A DNA stretch of 64,000 nt. Origin: Limibacter armeniacum (GTDB taxonomy: Bacteria; Bacteroidota; Bacteroidia; Cytophagales; Flammeovirgaceae). The stretch lies in the NCBI RefSeq assembly GCF_036880985.1, contig NZ_JBAJNO010000002.1, positions 62,001 through 126,000 on the forward strand, read 5' to 3'. The number at the start of each line of letters is the position of its first letter. The first letter of the stretch is position 1. Shown piece by piece: positions 7,963 through 17,150 of the stretch. Below the pieces are notes generated by a model. The model ran no database searches. It was given only the letters and a program-made list of their open reading frames with translations, and was not told the DNA's origin. Both the position numbers and the translations under genes were made by a program.

Positions 7963-8745
7963 ATGAGAAATATAGGAATTGTAATTTTATATGTGTTCGT
8001 AAGTGTTATGACTGCTTGTAATGCAGAGACAAATAACCAGTCATCGATAAAAGAAGATAGCAAAATGGAAAAAGAAATCACATCACAGACTCAAGCATTG
8101 GAAGAGAGAAAAGTGAATTTTGCTAAAAAAGCAGATGCAAAAACAAAGGGAATATATAAAGAAGGACTAGATGCCGTTTTTGCATCTGGTATTCTAAAAA
8201 GAGCAAAAAATGTAGGAGATGTAGCACCAAGTTTTGCATTAAAAAATGCTTTAGGGAAAGACGTTTCATTACAAGAGCTTTTACAGAAAGGGCCTGTGGT
8301 ATTAGTTTGGTATAGAGGTGGTTGGTGTCCGTATTGTAACATCAATCTACATTACTTACAGGAGGAGTTGCCTAACATTAAAGCTCAAGGCGCCAATTTG
8401 GTTGCTCTTACACCTGAATTACCAGATCAGTCTATCAGCACAAGTGAAAAGAATCATTTAGAATTTGAAGTATTGAGTGATATTGGTAACAAAGTGGCAA
8501 AAGACTATGGCGTTGTATTCAAATTAACGGATGATGTTGCTAAAATCTACAATGAGAAATTTGATCTTAATAGCCATAATGGTGATTCCTCCAATGAGCT
8601 TCCTTTAGCAGCAACCTATATTATAAATACGAATGGTGAAATAGTATATGCCTTTTTAGATTCGGATTATAGAAATAGAGCAGAACCAAAAGAGATCACA
8701 GCCTTTTTAAAAGAGATGAGAAAGGAAGAGGGTAAAGTCAAATAG
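7963..8745 (+). CDS. Peroxiredoxin-like (AhpC/TSA family) lipoprotein
   Basis: A 260-aa thioredoxin-fold protein. The N-terminus has a lipobox (VSVMTACNA, cysteine near residue 20), so it is probably an envelope lipoprotein. The domain begins VGDVAPSFALKNALGK near residue 85 and carries the catalytic motif WYRGGWCPYCNINL, which pairs a peroxidatic-type cysteine with a second cysteine in CPYC. The downstream stretch FEVLSDIGNKVAKDYGVVF is typical of AhpC/TSA-like redoxins. It probably reduces peroxides or disulfides in the periplasm. It follows the AhpD-like gene by 200 bp with no clear terminator between. Confidence 0.83.
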   Translation: MRNIGIVILYVFVSVMTACNAETNNQSSIKEDSKMEKEITSQTQALEERKVNFAKKADAKTKGIYKEGLDAVFASGILKRAKNVGDVAPSFALKNALGKDVSLQELLQKGPVVLVWYRGGWCPYCNINLHYLQEELPNIKAQGANLVALTPELPDQSISTSEKNHLEFEVLSDIGNKVAKDYGVVFKLTDDVAKIYNEKFDLNSHNGDSSNELPLAATYIINTNGEIVYAFLDSDYRNRAEPKEITAFLKEMRKEEGKVK

Positions 8746-8796
8746 TAAAGCTTAGCAATTTCAGGCTTTTTGGAATTAATGAGATAGAAAATAAGC

Positions 8797-8876
8797 AAGG
8801 ACTTGCTGTATATCAGGAATAAGTAATTTCATTTGAATGCTTACTGGTCATATGGCAAGTCCTTTATGCTTTTTTG
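8797..8876 (+). terminator. Possible bidirectional terminator between convergent genes
   Basis: Arms AAGGACTTGC (8797-8806) and GCAAGTCCTT (8855-8864) are perfectly complementary over 10 bp, with a 48-nt loop and a TGCTTTTTTGC tail. It lies between the peroxiredoxin gene and the convergent PL17 gene. The long loop lowers confidence. Confidence 0.4.
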
Positions 8877-8889
8877 CAGTAACGTTGTT

Positions 8890-11100
8890 TTAATGAGTCA
8901 AACCCATATTTTCTATTTCCACCTTAAAAGGTCCCGTCCATTGATAAGTTTGCTTAGGGGTGTCTACGGAATGTAGCGCATTTTTTTCTGCCTTATCATT
9001 GGCGACCATCAGCAAGAAGTGTTTGCCCTGTTGTGAGGTAATCCGGACAATGGTGGCATCATCCGTATCTGAGATGACCTCTATTCCCTTGATTTTGCTG
9101 CTGGATTGGGCTGTGTATTCTGAAGTAGGGTCAAAAACACCATGTGGCTCAATCACTGAGGCAAAAAGGTGGTTGCCTGCTTTTGGCTGCCGTACAATCA
9201 GGCAAGGTTCATTGCGGAGATTGAAGTTCGGATCATTGGCACCAATCCTTCCCATCAGCAGTTGAGTATTGGCGTCCGTGATTGTGGTAATGGTGTAGAA
9301 ACGGGAATCATTGAGCCAAGTAAATTGTGCACTACCCTGTTCAGGGATAGCCTCTGCCTCCAGCCATAGGTGTTGGTAGCCATTGTCACTACCCATTGTC
9401 TTGCGCAGGTCCTTATAAGCTTTGTATTCAAAGTTGGTGGCAATCAAATGTCCCTGATAATAAAAGGGAACATCATACTGGTGCTCCATGTCGGATTTTA
9501 CCCTGAAAAGGTCTACAATTATTGGTTTTTGCATCTCACTGTCCTGAAGCATGGCAATAGTGCGTTGCATCTTTACGCCCGGGTAGGCATGATGATCTTT
9601 GGCACTCATTACTTGACTATTCATTTTATCTGTCTCAAAGAAGAAACAGTCAGCATGTTGTTGTTGAGCTACTCTCAGATTACCATCAAAGTTAGAAGTG
9701 CCGTCAACAACTAACGTATTGTGGGCTATAGTCTGCTTGGCCCAGGTCTTGTTTTCGGGCAGGTACCTTCCACCTTCTTTCTGTACTGTATTCAGGAAAC
9801 GGGCAGCACCATAGTCCTGAAGAATCTCTTGGTTATTGTCAAACATGCTGATACTGAGCTTATCGAAATGCCCATGCCCCATTCCTTGTCCTGCATATTT
9901 CATCAGTATGCAGAGTTGGTCTGTAGCACTTCCTGCCCTCAGAATACCAATACCGCCTTCGTCTCCATTGGCACCGTCTTTCAACTCAATGGATTGCCAG
10001 TCGAACGGTTGGGATTTTCCTTCAGCAACTGCTTTCGCTACTTCTAATCCCGCTTTGGCGATCAGTACTTCCCCATGTTTTTCCGCAATACTCAGTAGGC
10101 CATTGGCATGTCCGAACCTGCTGTAGGCTATATCTACATTGCAGATCATTTCCTGTGTGAGATAGGTCTTTTCTTTGAGGGCATCATTGATTGGAAAAAA
10201 CCTGCCGTTGGTATAGGTAAGTTGCAGAATGGCATTGGAAGCCTTGGCAATGACGCCATCACGGAATTGATAGATATATTTTTCTGGTTGGTTGTTTTGG
10301 ATAGCCTCCGCAAAGAGGATAAAAGGCATCATGGCATAGCGCTGGTAATAGGGACCTTCCGTGTAATAGCCATCAGGAGAGAATAGTTGTTCCAGTTGTG
10401 CCATAAAGCCACCTGATCCATCCAAGCGGGTACTGTAGAGACACTTTTCAACCATCTTGAGGTCTCCCATCACATAGCTGATCATCCCGACCCCTGCTAC
10501 ACACCATGTTCCGTGGTTATGGACAATATCAAAGTTGCGGACATTCTCCTCTGTAAAGAACTGAACCATTGGGTGGAAAAGATGCTCCTCCAGATAAGCT
10601 CTTTCCTTTGCTGAAAGGGCATCATAAATACAGTCATAAGCCTGACTGACTTGTACAAGCCATACACTTTCGTTTAACCCTTGCCAGAATAGTTTGCCTG
10701 GGTTATTACTTTTCCGTTCCGGATGTAGGGGTAAGGTAGGGTAAAGTGCCGCATATTGTTTTAGCATTCTATGGGCAAAGTCAACATAAACCTTGTCTCC
10801 TGTCAGCTGAAAAAGTATACCAGCCATATAAAGCTCCTTGCCATTCTGTTTGTGCTTTTCATGTGTATAGCCACCGCCCGGATCTTTGGGTACTGGTACT
10901 AGTATATCCGTTTCCAAGGCTTGTTTAAGCTTATTTTGGTAGTTTTCCACTGTCTGGTCCAGCAGGGGGTACTTTCCGAGTGACCCACGGATTTCCTTTA
11001 CTGCTTGTTGGGTCAGAATAAGGTTTGGATGCTGCGCATTTGCCATCAGACTAAAAGCTAAAAGTATCAGTAGTATGTTGATTGCTTTGTGCATGTTCAT
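8890..11100 (-). CDS. Polysaccharide lyase family 17 oligoalginate (exo) lyase
   Basis: A 736-aa PL17 enzyme that releases unsaturated uronate monomers from alginate oligosaccharides by beta-elimination. A cleavable signal peptide (LLILLAFSLMANAQ) sends it to the periplasm. The N-terminal (alpha/alpha)6-barrel contains VHNHGTWCVAG, with Asn195 and His196 at the positions that neutralise the uronate and act as base. GYYTEGPYYQRYA follows, with Tyr251/252 as the likely catalytic acid/base by comparison with Alg17c-type enzymes. The C-terminal half is a heparinase II/III-like beta-sandwich (GMGHGHFDKLSISMFDNN, NTLVVDGTSNFDG). It lies 217 bp after the PL6 gene, with a terminator in between. Confidence 0.9.
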   Translation of the reverse strand: MNMHKAINILLILLAFSLMANAQHPNLILTQQAVKEIRGSLGKYPLLDQTVENYQNKLKQALETDILVPVPKDPGGGYTHEKHKQNGKELYMAGILFQLTGDKVYVDFAHRMLKQYAALYPTLPLHPERKSNNPGKLFWQGLNESVWLVQVSQAYDCIYDALSAKERAYLEEHLFHPMVQFFTEENVRNFDIVHNHGTWCVAGVGMISYVMGDLKMVEKCLYSTRLDGSGGFMAQLEQLFSPDGYYTEGPYYQRYAMMPFILFAEAIQNNQPEKYIYQFRDGVIAKASNAILQLTYTNGRFFPINDALKEKTYLTQEMICNVDIAYSRFGHANGLLSIAEKHGEVLIAKAGLEVAKAVAEGKSQPFDWQSIELKDGANGDEGGIGILRAGSATDQLCILMKYAGQGMGHGHFDKLSISMFDNNQEILQDYGAARFLNTVQKEGGRYLPENKTWAKQTIAHNTLVVDGTSNFDGNLRVAQQQHADCFFFETDKMNSQVMSAKDHHAYPGVKMQRTIAMLQDSEMQKPIIVDLFRVKSDMEHQYDVPFYYQGHLIATNFEYKAYKDLRKTMGSDNGYQHLWLEAEAIPEQGSAQFTWLNDSRFYTITTITDANTQLLMGRIGANDPNFNLRNEPCLIVRQPKAGNHLFASVIEPHGVFDPTSEYTAQSSSKIKGIEVISDTDDATIVRITSQQGKHFLLMVANDKAEKNALHSVDTPKQTYQWTGPFKVEIENMGLTH

Positions 11101-11260
11101 TGGTGTTTGGTTGGGTAATGTAGTTGATTACCAAATTTAAAAGAGCAGCCGGGTGGATAGGTAACAGCATTACAGGGAATGGTGTCAATCTGGACATTGA
11201 TAACTAAAAGAATTGTCTTTTTATCTGTCAATTTTGTGTACAAGCACCTTTAATGCATAT

Positions 11261-11295
11261 AAAAAGGGCTATCCTACATTTGGATAAGCCCTTTT
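11261..11295 (-). terminator. Terminator after the multidomain PL6 gene
   Basis: Read on the minus strand, a stem of AAAAGGGCTTATCC against GGATAGCCCTTTT (one bulge) with a short loop ends in TTTTT. It lies directly after the PL6 stop at 11318, so PL17 probably has its own promoter or depends on read-through. Confidence 0.7.
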
Positions 11296-11317
11296 ACTTG
11301 ATCTGGTCAAATCAACT

Positions 11318-14266
11318 TTAACGTATCAGTATGGAGGTCACTTGTTGTTTTATGCCACTGCCTTCAATCCTGAAAAGGTAGAGACCAGGTTGTACCTTGG
11401 GAAGTGGGATGTCTTGAATCAGCTGGTCAGTTTCCTTTTCAAACAACTTTTGAAAAAGTTGTTTTCCTGTCAGATCATACAGCATAACGGAAATGGTTCC
11501 TCTGGCGTCATTCTCCATCTGAAGCGTTAAGATGTCACTTGCAGGGTTGGGATATAACCCGAATGAGGTCGACAAGCTTTCAGTTGTATTTGCAGCAAGT
11601 CGACTGCCAGCATTTCCACCCCAGATTTCCACTTCTGTCAGGCTATTCCAATCATTTGAGGAATTGCCATGTCCTGTGATTCTGATATAACGGGCATTGG
11701 AATCCACGATGTCAAACTCTTCCAACTGTAAGGTATTGCCGCTGGCATCCTGATTGGTGATTACATTGGTCCAGTTGGAATTGTCCGAGGAAACAGCAAT
11801 GTCAAAAGAGGTAATCCGCTCATTCCCTTTATGGAATGCGATTTTCACTTTTGAAACCAATTCAATGCTACCCAGGTCGTATTTGACCCATTCACCTTCA
11901 CCTTGTGCAGACCAGCGGGTAGCCAAGTCACCGTCAAGGGTATTGGCAGGTAGGTTGCCATCGTCACTGCTGGCGGATACGGAAGAGATGGGAAGCTGTG
12001 ATTCGGAGCTGCCACTACCACCACAGTTGCTGGCAGCACTGCCTGTTCCGGAAGGTAAAGTGCCATCGGTATTCAGAACAATCTTGTCCAGAATGGCGCC
12101 CGATTCCCGGTATGCAAAGTAAAGCGTATGGGAACCTGCAGAGAGATTTACAACAAGGTCGGTACCACCAATATTTACTTTGGACCATGTCCATGCTGTT
12201 TGGGGTACATTGCTCCAGGATATCCAGTTGCCACCATCTACCTTAACCCAGAACGAATCATCGCTGCCGCTGCTGGCAGTGGTTCTGGCTACAATGTAGT
12301 AATCGTCGGCAGTGGTGACATTGAAGCTCATCGCAATCTGGTCGTCTGTGCCGGTAGGAGTCGAGCTGGTACTCTTGAATCCAGCCTTTACTTTGGCATA
12401 CTCACCGTTGGATGCATTGCCGTCAGACAGAATTTCCCAAGCACTTCCCACCGTTCCGCATTCCGATTCTAACCATATTTCATCGCTGCCATCTTCGGGT
12501 GCTTCGCCACTTTGTGACACAGAGATGGTTTCTGACAATGTCCCTGCCGTCACAGTGACAGTCCCTGACCGACTGCTGGTTGAGGTATTTTCTGTAACTG
12601 AAATCGTGATGTTGCCATTACCTGACCCACTGCCGCTGCTTATGCTGATCCATGCCTGATTGTCTGTTACTGTCCATGATGTATTGGAAAATACAGAGAG
12701 GGTATTGCTGCCAGCTGCTGAACCAAAAGATAGCGTTGATGGAGAGACACTCAGGTTGTCAATCGGGGTTTCGTTGCAGGAGTCACCTGTCAACCAGCAT
12801 GGACCAGCGGAAGTGGCAGACGCCGGCGTTGCCTCAGGATCCACACTGCCGGTGGCAAACTCATCGGCACCAGTGTCAGGAGTGGTTCGGTTTTGCCCTT
12901 CCATATCCTTGGTAACCAGATTACCTACCGCTGTATTAATCAGTGCTGTACTACTTGAAGTGATCTTGAACCAAGTGTAGCCATCGGTTGTACTGGCTGA
13001 AGAAAGGTTGGGATTGGTATTGCTCCAGCCTGATGTCGAGAATGTACCGTTGGCAAGGGTACTGATGCCGTAGTACACATTGCCAGCATACACATGACCG
13101 GAAAAGGTGGAACTTGGCTTTTCCAGATCCACCACTTGGCTGGCTTGGGTAACGCTGCCGTTGTCGTAGATCACATTGTTGTAGAAGTCATTGTCTGATG
13201 GGGCTTCATATACTTCTCCGCTGGTGGCTTTATCAGAGCCGATGACAAAAGGTGCTTTGCAGTTGACAATCGTATTGTGGGCAACCAGACAGTTCTTGGC
13301 TGCGAAGTATCGGTTAAGTGGTGAATCAACAATACCTCCCATTACTGTAATGGCTCCCCGTAGGTTACTGGTACTGTTCAGGTCCTGGAAGTAGTTGTTG
13401 ATGACGGTATGGTTTTCCCCGATAATCCTGACACCAGAAGAGCCGGATTTCCCATTACCGAAGAAGTAATTGCCATCTACCGTACAGCCGTTTCCATGTC
13501 TGAGTGTCAGTTGTCCATCATTGTTGTAAAAGGTATTATGGCGGTACACATTATTGCCTGACTTGTTGGAGATGATTTCAATTTCTCCGTCACAGTTTGC
13601 AAAGTAGTTGTACTCCACCAGCGTATTGGCATTCTGCATAGAAGTGGAGCTGTCCCCAATACGGAGAATCTCACCGCCATTGGCACCCAGTATAGCACGG
13701 TCTGTAAACTGGTTGTGATCAATTTGGTGATTAGGAACTGTACCGTCCAACCAAACCACCAGGAGGGTGCCTCCGTCTGTCTTACCTTTGAATTGGCAAT
13801 GGTCTACCCGGTTTTGACTGCCGTAGAGCGAAACCCATTTCTGGTCAGCACTACCGCTGTTAAAGTCAATGATGGCACATTGGGTAAGCCGGCTGTGGTT
13901 GGCGGTTGTACTGCCAGACTTGAATTCAATAATGGCACCTGAAGCAGTTTGTCCATTTCTGAAGACCAGTCCTTCCACTGTAAGGTAGTCTCCTCCGATT
14001 CTCAGGCTTGAAGTACCTTCAATAAAGACCTGCCCAAGTGTAGCAGCCTTGAGGGTAATGGAGCTGGAAGAGGTACCATTGGCATCAAATACGATGTTTA
14101 GATTAGTCCAAATACCATCGGTCATGACGATAGTGTCACCGGGCTGTGCACTTCCAATGGCACTGTTGAGCTGGGAAGCATTGGAAACCGTAAAAGTTGC
14201 TGCTTGTGAGACATACGAAATCAGGATGCCTACCATGGTGAGTAGCCATAAAATTGGTTGTTTCAT
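11318..14266 (-). CDS. PL6 alginate lyase with BACON, CBM, F5/8 type C and T9SS sorting domains
   Basis: A 982-aa multidomain lyase. After a signal peptide (to about residue 22) comes a PL6/chondroitinase-B right-handed beta-helix (about 23-470). Its catalytic pair Lys235 (IISNKS) and Arg256 (TLRHGN) has the 21-residue spacing of known PL6 alginate lyases. Next are a BACON domain (about 505-590, SWTVTDNQAWISISSGSGSG), a CBM6-like module (about 595-725), an F5/8 type C module (about 745-880, TLDGDLATRWSAQGEGEWVKYDLG) and a T9SS type A tail (FGLYPNPASDILTL, to the end). The T9SS tail implies secretion to the cell surface or medium, where it would make the first cuts in polymeric alginate. It lies in the alginate locus upstream of PL17. 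Confidence 0.92.
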   Translation of the reverse strand: MKQPILWLLTMVGILISYVSQAATFTVSNASQLNSAIGSAQPGDTIVMTDGIWTNLNIVFDANGTSSSSITLKAATLGQVFIEGTSSLRIGGDYLTVEGLVFRNGQTASGAIIEFKSGSTTANHSRLTQCAIIDFNSGSADQKWVSLYGSQNRVDHCQFKGKTDGGTLLVVWLDGTVPNHQIDHNQFTDRAILGANGGEILRIGDSSTSMQNANTLVEYNYFANCDGEIEIISNKSGNNVYRHNTFYNNDGQLTLRHGNGCTVDGNYFFGNGKSGSSGVRIIGENHTVINNYFQDLNSTSNLRGAITVMGGIVDSPLNRYFAAKNCLVAHNTIVNCKAPFVIGSDKATSGEVYEAPSDNDFYNNVIYDNGSVTQASQVVDLEKPSSTFSGHVYAGNVYYGISTLANGTFSTSGWSNTNPNLSSASTTDGYTWFKITSSSTALINTAVGNLVTKDMEGQNRTTPDTGADEFATGSVDPEATPASATSAGPCWLTGDSCNETPIDNLSVSPSTLSFGSAAGSNTLSVFSNTSWTVTDNQAWISISSGSGSGNGNITISVTENTSTSSRSGTVTVTAGTLSETISVSQSGEAPEDGSDEIWLESECGTVGSAWEILSDGNASNGEYAKVKAGFKSTSSTPTGTDDQIAMSFNVTTADDYYIVARTTASSGSDDSFWVKVDGGNWISWSNVPQTAWTWSKVNIGGTDLVVNLSAGSHTLYFAYRESGAILDKIVLNTDGTLPSGTGSAASNCGGSGSSESQLPISSVSASSDDGNLPANTLDGDLATRWSAQGEGEWVKYDLGSIELVSKVKIAFHKGNERITSFDIAVSSDNSNWTNVITNQDASGNTLQLEEFDIVDSNARYIRITGHGNSSNDWNSLTEVEIWGGNAGSRLAANTTESLSTSFGLYPNPASDILTLQMENDARGTISVMLYDLTGKQLFQKLFEKETDQLIQDIPLPKVQPGLYLFRIEGSGIKQQVTSILIR

Positions 14267-14411
14267 GAATTGTTTTGGTAAAGGTAAATAGTACAGATGC
14301 GTGTCTGTGGTTAAGAAAATTTTTAATAATTATTTCTCAGTAAGTATTCAGGTAATAGAGTAGTAATGGCTGGCAGAATGAAATGAATGATGTATAGGGA
14401 TAATTGGATGG

Positions 14412-14443
14412 TAAAGCAAACCACTGCCCATGGTGGGCAGTGG
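14412..14443 (-). terminator. Terminator of the kdgF-MFS-SDR operon
   Basis: A perfect 10-bp GC-rich stem, CCACTGCCCA (14421-14430) and TGGGCAGTGG (14434-14443), with a 3-nt loop. On the minus strand it is followed by TTTGCTTTACC, a modest U tract. It lies 22 bp after the SDR stop. Confidence 0.65.
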
Positions 14444-14464
14444 AAAATTCAGCTGTCAATCAAA

Positions 14465-15217
14465 TCAGGAGAAGCAAAGCCCTCCGTTGATATCAATGTT
14501 ATTGCCCGTCAGGAATGAAGATTCCTCAGAGGCAAGATAAGCGACTAGGTCAGCCACCTCTCTGGCTTCTCCTTCCCTTCTAAGTGGAGTAGAGGCAGCT
14601 ACCTTGGTACGCACTTCGTCCTTAGTGAAGGTATCGTGAAAAGTGGTGCTGATCATACCAGGGCAAAGTGCATTGACCCTGATCTGTTGCGGTCCAAATT
14701 CTTTTGCCAAGGCACGGGTGTAGGTCATCACAGCGCCTTTGGCAGTTGCATAGGCTGCAGCTCCCGGTCCGCCACCATCGCGGCCAGCCTGAGAGGCAAA
14801 GTTGACAATGGAACTGCCTTGGGGCATATAAGGCTTGACAGCTTTGGTTACCATGAATACCGTCTTGAGGTTCAGCGTCATCATATTGTCCCAGAATGCT
14901 TCATCCATTTCCTCTATTGTTTTGCGGGCAACCAGTCCGCCTGCCACATTGACCAGTATATGGATCTGATCGCCATATGTATTCACCGTTTCTGAAACCA
15001 AGGTTAGTATATCGGTATTCTTGGTCATATCGCCTTGTACGGCAATAGCTTCTCCACCAGCTTCCTTGATCATCTCTATTGTTTCTTGGGCTTCTTCTGG
15101 GTTATTGTAGTAATTCACCACTACTTTTACACCTAGTGAAGCTAGTTTGATAGATATAGCGCGGCCAATATCTCTTGCGCCACCAGTTACGATGGCTACT
15201 TTTCCTTTCATGTTCAT
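14465..15217 (-). CDS. SDR-family oxidoreductase, probable DEH reductase
   Basis: A 250-aa classical short-chain dehydrogenase. The cofactor motif TGGARDIG lies near residues 12-19, the NVAG segment (NAG-type) near 91, and the catalytic Tyr/Lys are in AAYATAKGA near 155-160. In alginate pathways FabG-like SDRs reduce 4-deoxy-L-erythro-5-hexoseulose uronate (DEH) to 2-keto-3-deoxygluconate (KDG). That substrate is assigned from context: kdgF and an MFS uronate transporter lie upstream in the same operon (33 bp gap), and KDG kinase lies elsewhere in the locus. It is cytoplasmic. NADPH versus NADH preference cannot be read confidently. Confidence 0.87.
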   Translation of the reverse strand: MNMKGKVAIVTGGARDIGRAISIKLASLGVKVVVNYYNNPEEAQETIEMIKEAGGEAIAVQGDMTKNTDILTLVSETVNTYGDQIHILVNVAGGLVARKTIEEMDEAFWDNMMTLNLKTVFMVTKAVKPYMPQGSSIVNFASQAGRDGGGPGAAAYATAKGAVMTYTRALAKEFGPQQIRVNALCPGMISTTFHDTFTKDEVRTKVAASTPLRREGEAREVADLVAYLASEESSFLTGNNIDINGGLCFS

Positions 15218-15250
15218 CTTGTTAATTGTTTATCGGTAAATGATTTTGAT

Positions 15251-16540
15251 TTATGAGGCTTGAGCATGTTTGCTGACTTCTTTCTCATTGGTTTGGATTG
15301 CATCTATATTTCCACCTATAAATACTGACAGTATACCAAGTGGAACTAGCATAGCGCCTAGTACAAAGAAGGGTACGTAAGAGTCCTGTGTGATGACAGG
15401 CACCAACCAAGTGGTAATAAGCACTCCTACCACGGCTGCTGTACCACCCAAACCTGCCAGCGAGCCAACAGACTTGCCCGACATAAAGTCGCTTGGTAAA
15501 GTTTGTATGTTGCTGATAGCGAACTGGAAGCCAAACAGGATGACAGCAATAAGTATTACAGCCATCAAGGGAGTGGAAGCATAGGCAGTTGCCAACAATG
15601 ATGGTAGCATCAAGGTACCTCCCAGTATGACTGTCATCTTTCGGGAGAAATTAACCCCTCTGCCAGACCTGATCAGTTTTCCGGCAAATAGCCCTCCTGC
15701 AATACTTCCCAATGCAGCCCCGACGTACGGTACCCAGGCAAACATACCTATCTCCTTGATATTGAAGCCGAACTGGTCAGCCAAGTAAATGGGAAGCCAC
15801 GATACAAACAGCCACCAGATAGGATCAAGGAAAAAACGTGACAGAATCACTGCCCAGCTTTGCCTCATCGCAAGCAGTTCTTTCCAACTTAGGGATGGGG
15901 ATGCATCTTGTTGTTCGTTGGGCTGTCCATCCAGAATGGTTTCCTGTTCTTTCTTCGTAATCCAGGGGTGCTTGTTGGGGGAGCTCTTGTAAAGCATCAG
16001 CCAAGGGATAATCCATAGCATTCCCAATACACTAATTATAAGGAAGGTGAATCGCCACCCTATCGTTGAGAAGAGCAATGCAATCAGCGGTGCAGAAATG
16101 ATGGCACCTGCAGAAGCTCCCGCATTGAAGATGCCCTGTGCAGTAGCACGTTCCTTGACTGGAAACCACTCTGCATTCGCCTTGGTGGCGCCAGGCCAGT
16201 TACCGGCTTCTCCCAGAGCGAGCGTACCACGTAATAACCCTAAGCTGGCGATACCTCTTACAAGCGTATGTAAACCGATGGAAACCGACCATATCAAAAT
16301 GGAAACGACGAATCCCATACGTGTACCGATCTTGTCAAACAGTTTTCCAGAAGCTGACTGCCCTATGGCATAGGCAATCATAAAGCAGGTAATCAGCAAA
16401 GCGTAGTCATCCTTGGTCATGTTCAGGTCTTCCGCTACCTGAGGCCACATGATTGCCAAAGCATTTCTGTCGATATAATTAATGACAGTCGCCAGGCTGA
16501 CAAGGCTGGTTACCCACCATCTAAGTCCTTTCACTTTCAT
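15251..16540 (-). CDS. MFS transporter, hexuronate/unsaturated uronate uptake
   Basis: A 429-aa major facilitator protein with 12 predicted hydrophobic segments. The ACS-family N-terminus VINYIDRNALAIMWPQVAEDL is close to the pattern in ExuT/GudP-type carriers of hexuronates and sugar acids. GKLFDKIGTRMGF is the MFS signature loop between helices 2 and 3. It probably imports the unsaturated monomers or DEH released by PL17 across the inner membrane, as ToaA-type carriers do. It lies between kdgF (24 bp upstream) and the SDR (33 bp downstream), forming an operon for uptake and first catabolic steps. Confidence 0.87.
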   Translation of the reverse strand: MKVKGLRWWVTSLVSLATVINYIDRNALAIMWPQVAEDLNMTKDDYALLITCFMIAYAIGQSASGKLFDKIGTRMGFVVSILIWSVSIGLHTLVRGIASLGLLRGTLALGEAGNWPGATKANAEWFPVKERATAQGIFNAGASAGAIISAPLIALLFSTIGWRFTFLIISVLGMLWIIPWLMLYKSSPNKHPWITKKEQETILDGQPNEQQDASPSLSWKELLAMRQSWAVILSRFFLDPIWWLFVSWLPIYLADQFGFNIKEIGMFAWVPYVGAALGSIAGGLFAGKLIRSGRGVNFSRKMTVILGGTLMLPSLLATAYASTPLMAVILIAVILFGFQFAISNIQTLPSDFMSGKSVGSLAGLGGTAAVVGVLITTWLVPVITQDSYVPFFVLGAMLVPLGILSVFIGGNIDAIQTNEKEVSKHAQAS

Positions 16541-16564
16541 GGTTTTGGTATTTAAGGTTAAAAA

Positions 16565-16915
16565 TCAGGGTGTAAGGAAGTCCTCACGGGCAGGGCTGAA
16601 CACATCGATGAGCATGCCGTCTTCCAGACATACAGCACCGTGTATCACATTGGGAGGAGCATAAAAGGCATCGCCAGCCTCTAGTACTTGCTTCTTGTCT
16701 CCAATAGTTACCTCAAACTTTCCTCCCACCACGTAGGTGGTTTGTGAATGGTAGTGCTTGTGGAGCTGACCGATTCCTCCTTTCTTGAAGGTAACTTTCA
16801 CCATCATTAGCTGGTCATCATAGCCAAGGAACTGCCTTTTTAGTCCATCTTCTAATGTTTGCCATGCTTGTGTAGCACCATTGATAAATACTTCGCTATT
16901 TGTTTTAACGTCCAT
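16565..16915 (-). CDS. kdgF: KdgF-like cupin, unsaturated uronate to DEH conversion
   Basis: A 116-aa single-domain cupin. The metal-binding residues are visible in HKHYHSQTTYVVGGKFEVTIG (motif 1, about residues 56-76) and GDAFYAPPNVIHGAV (motif 2, about residues 85-100). KdgF promotes ring opening and linearisation of 4,5-unsaturated uronates from pectin or alginate to DEH, upstream of the SDR reductase. Length and motif spacing fit the family. It is first in a three-gene operon with the MFS carrier and the SDR. A terminator of the HTCS gene lies upstream (17084-17129), so the operon needs its own promoter in 16916-17083, which I could not define. Confidence 0.88.
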   Translation of the reverse strand: MDVKTNSEVFINGATQAWQTLEDGLKRQFLGYDDQLMMVKVTFKKGGIGQLHKHYHSQTTYVVGGKFEVTIGDKKQVLEAGDAFYAPPNVIHGAVCLEDGMLIDVFSPAREDFLTP

Positions 16916-17083
16916 ATTTTTTACTGTTTATCGGTTTTATAATTGGGTTTAAAAAATACTAGAAGCCTTTTCAGGAATCCTTGTTGTTGCAAATCTATCC
17001 ATGATCGGTTTCCTGAACTGTCAGAATTGAATGAGATGGTAGAAAGGGAGAGAGGGGAGGCTGTAAGAATTGTTCAATTGTAT

Positions 17084-17129
17084 ATAAAAAATAGCCATTT
17101 CAACCTCTATATAGGTCGAAATGGCTATT
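17084..17129 (-). terminator. Terminator of the HTCS gene
   Basis: Arms AATAGCCATTTC (17090-17101) and GAAATGGCTATT (17118-17129) form a perfect 12-bp stem. On the minus strand it ends in a six-base T run. It lies 21 bp after the HTCS stop. Confidence 0.8.
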
Positions 17130-17150
17130 GAAAGGGGAATGTAAAGAGAG

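Noticed and set aside
12312-12980. Overlapping plus-strand open frames inside the PL6 gene
   Set aside because: They are antisense shadows of the repetitive, GC-rich accessory domains of the PL6 lyase, without domain patterns.
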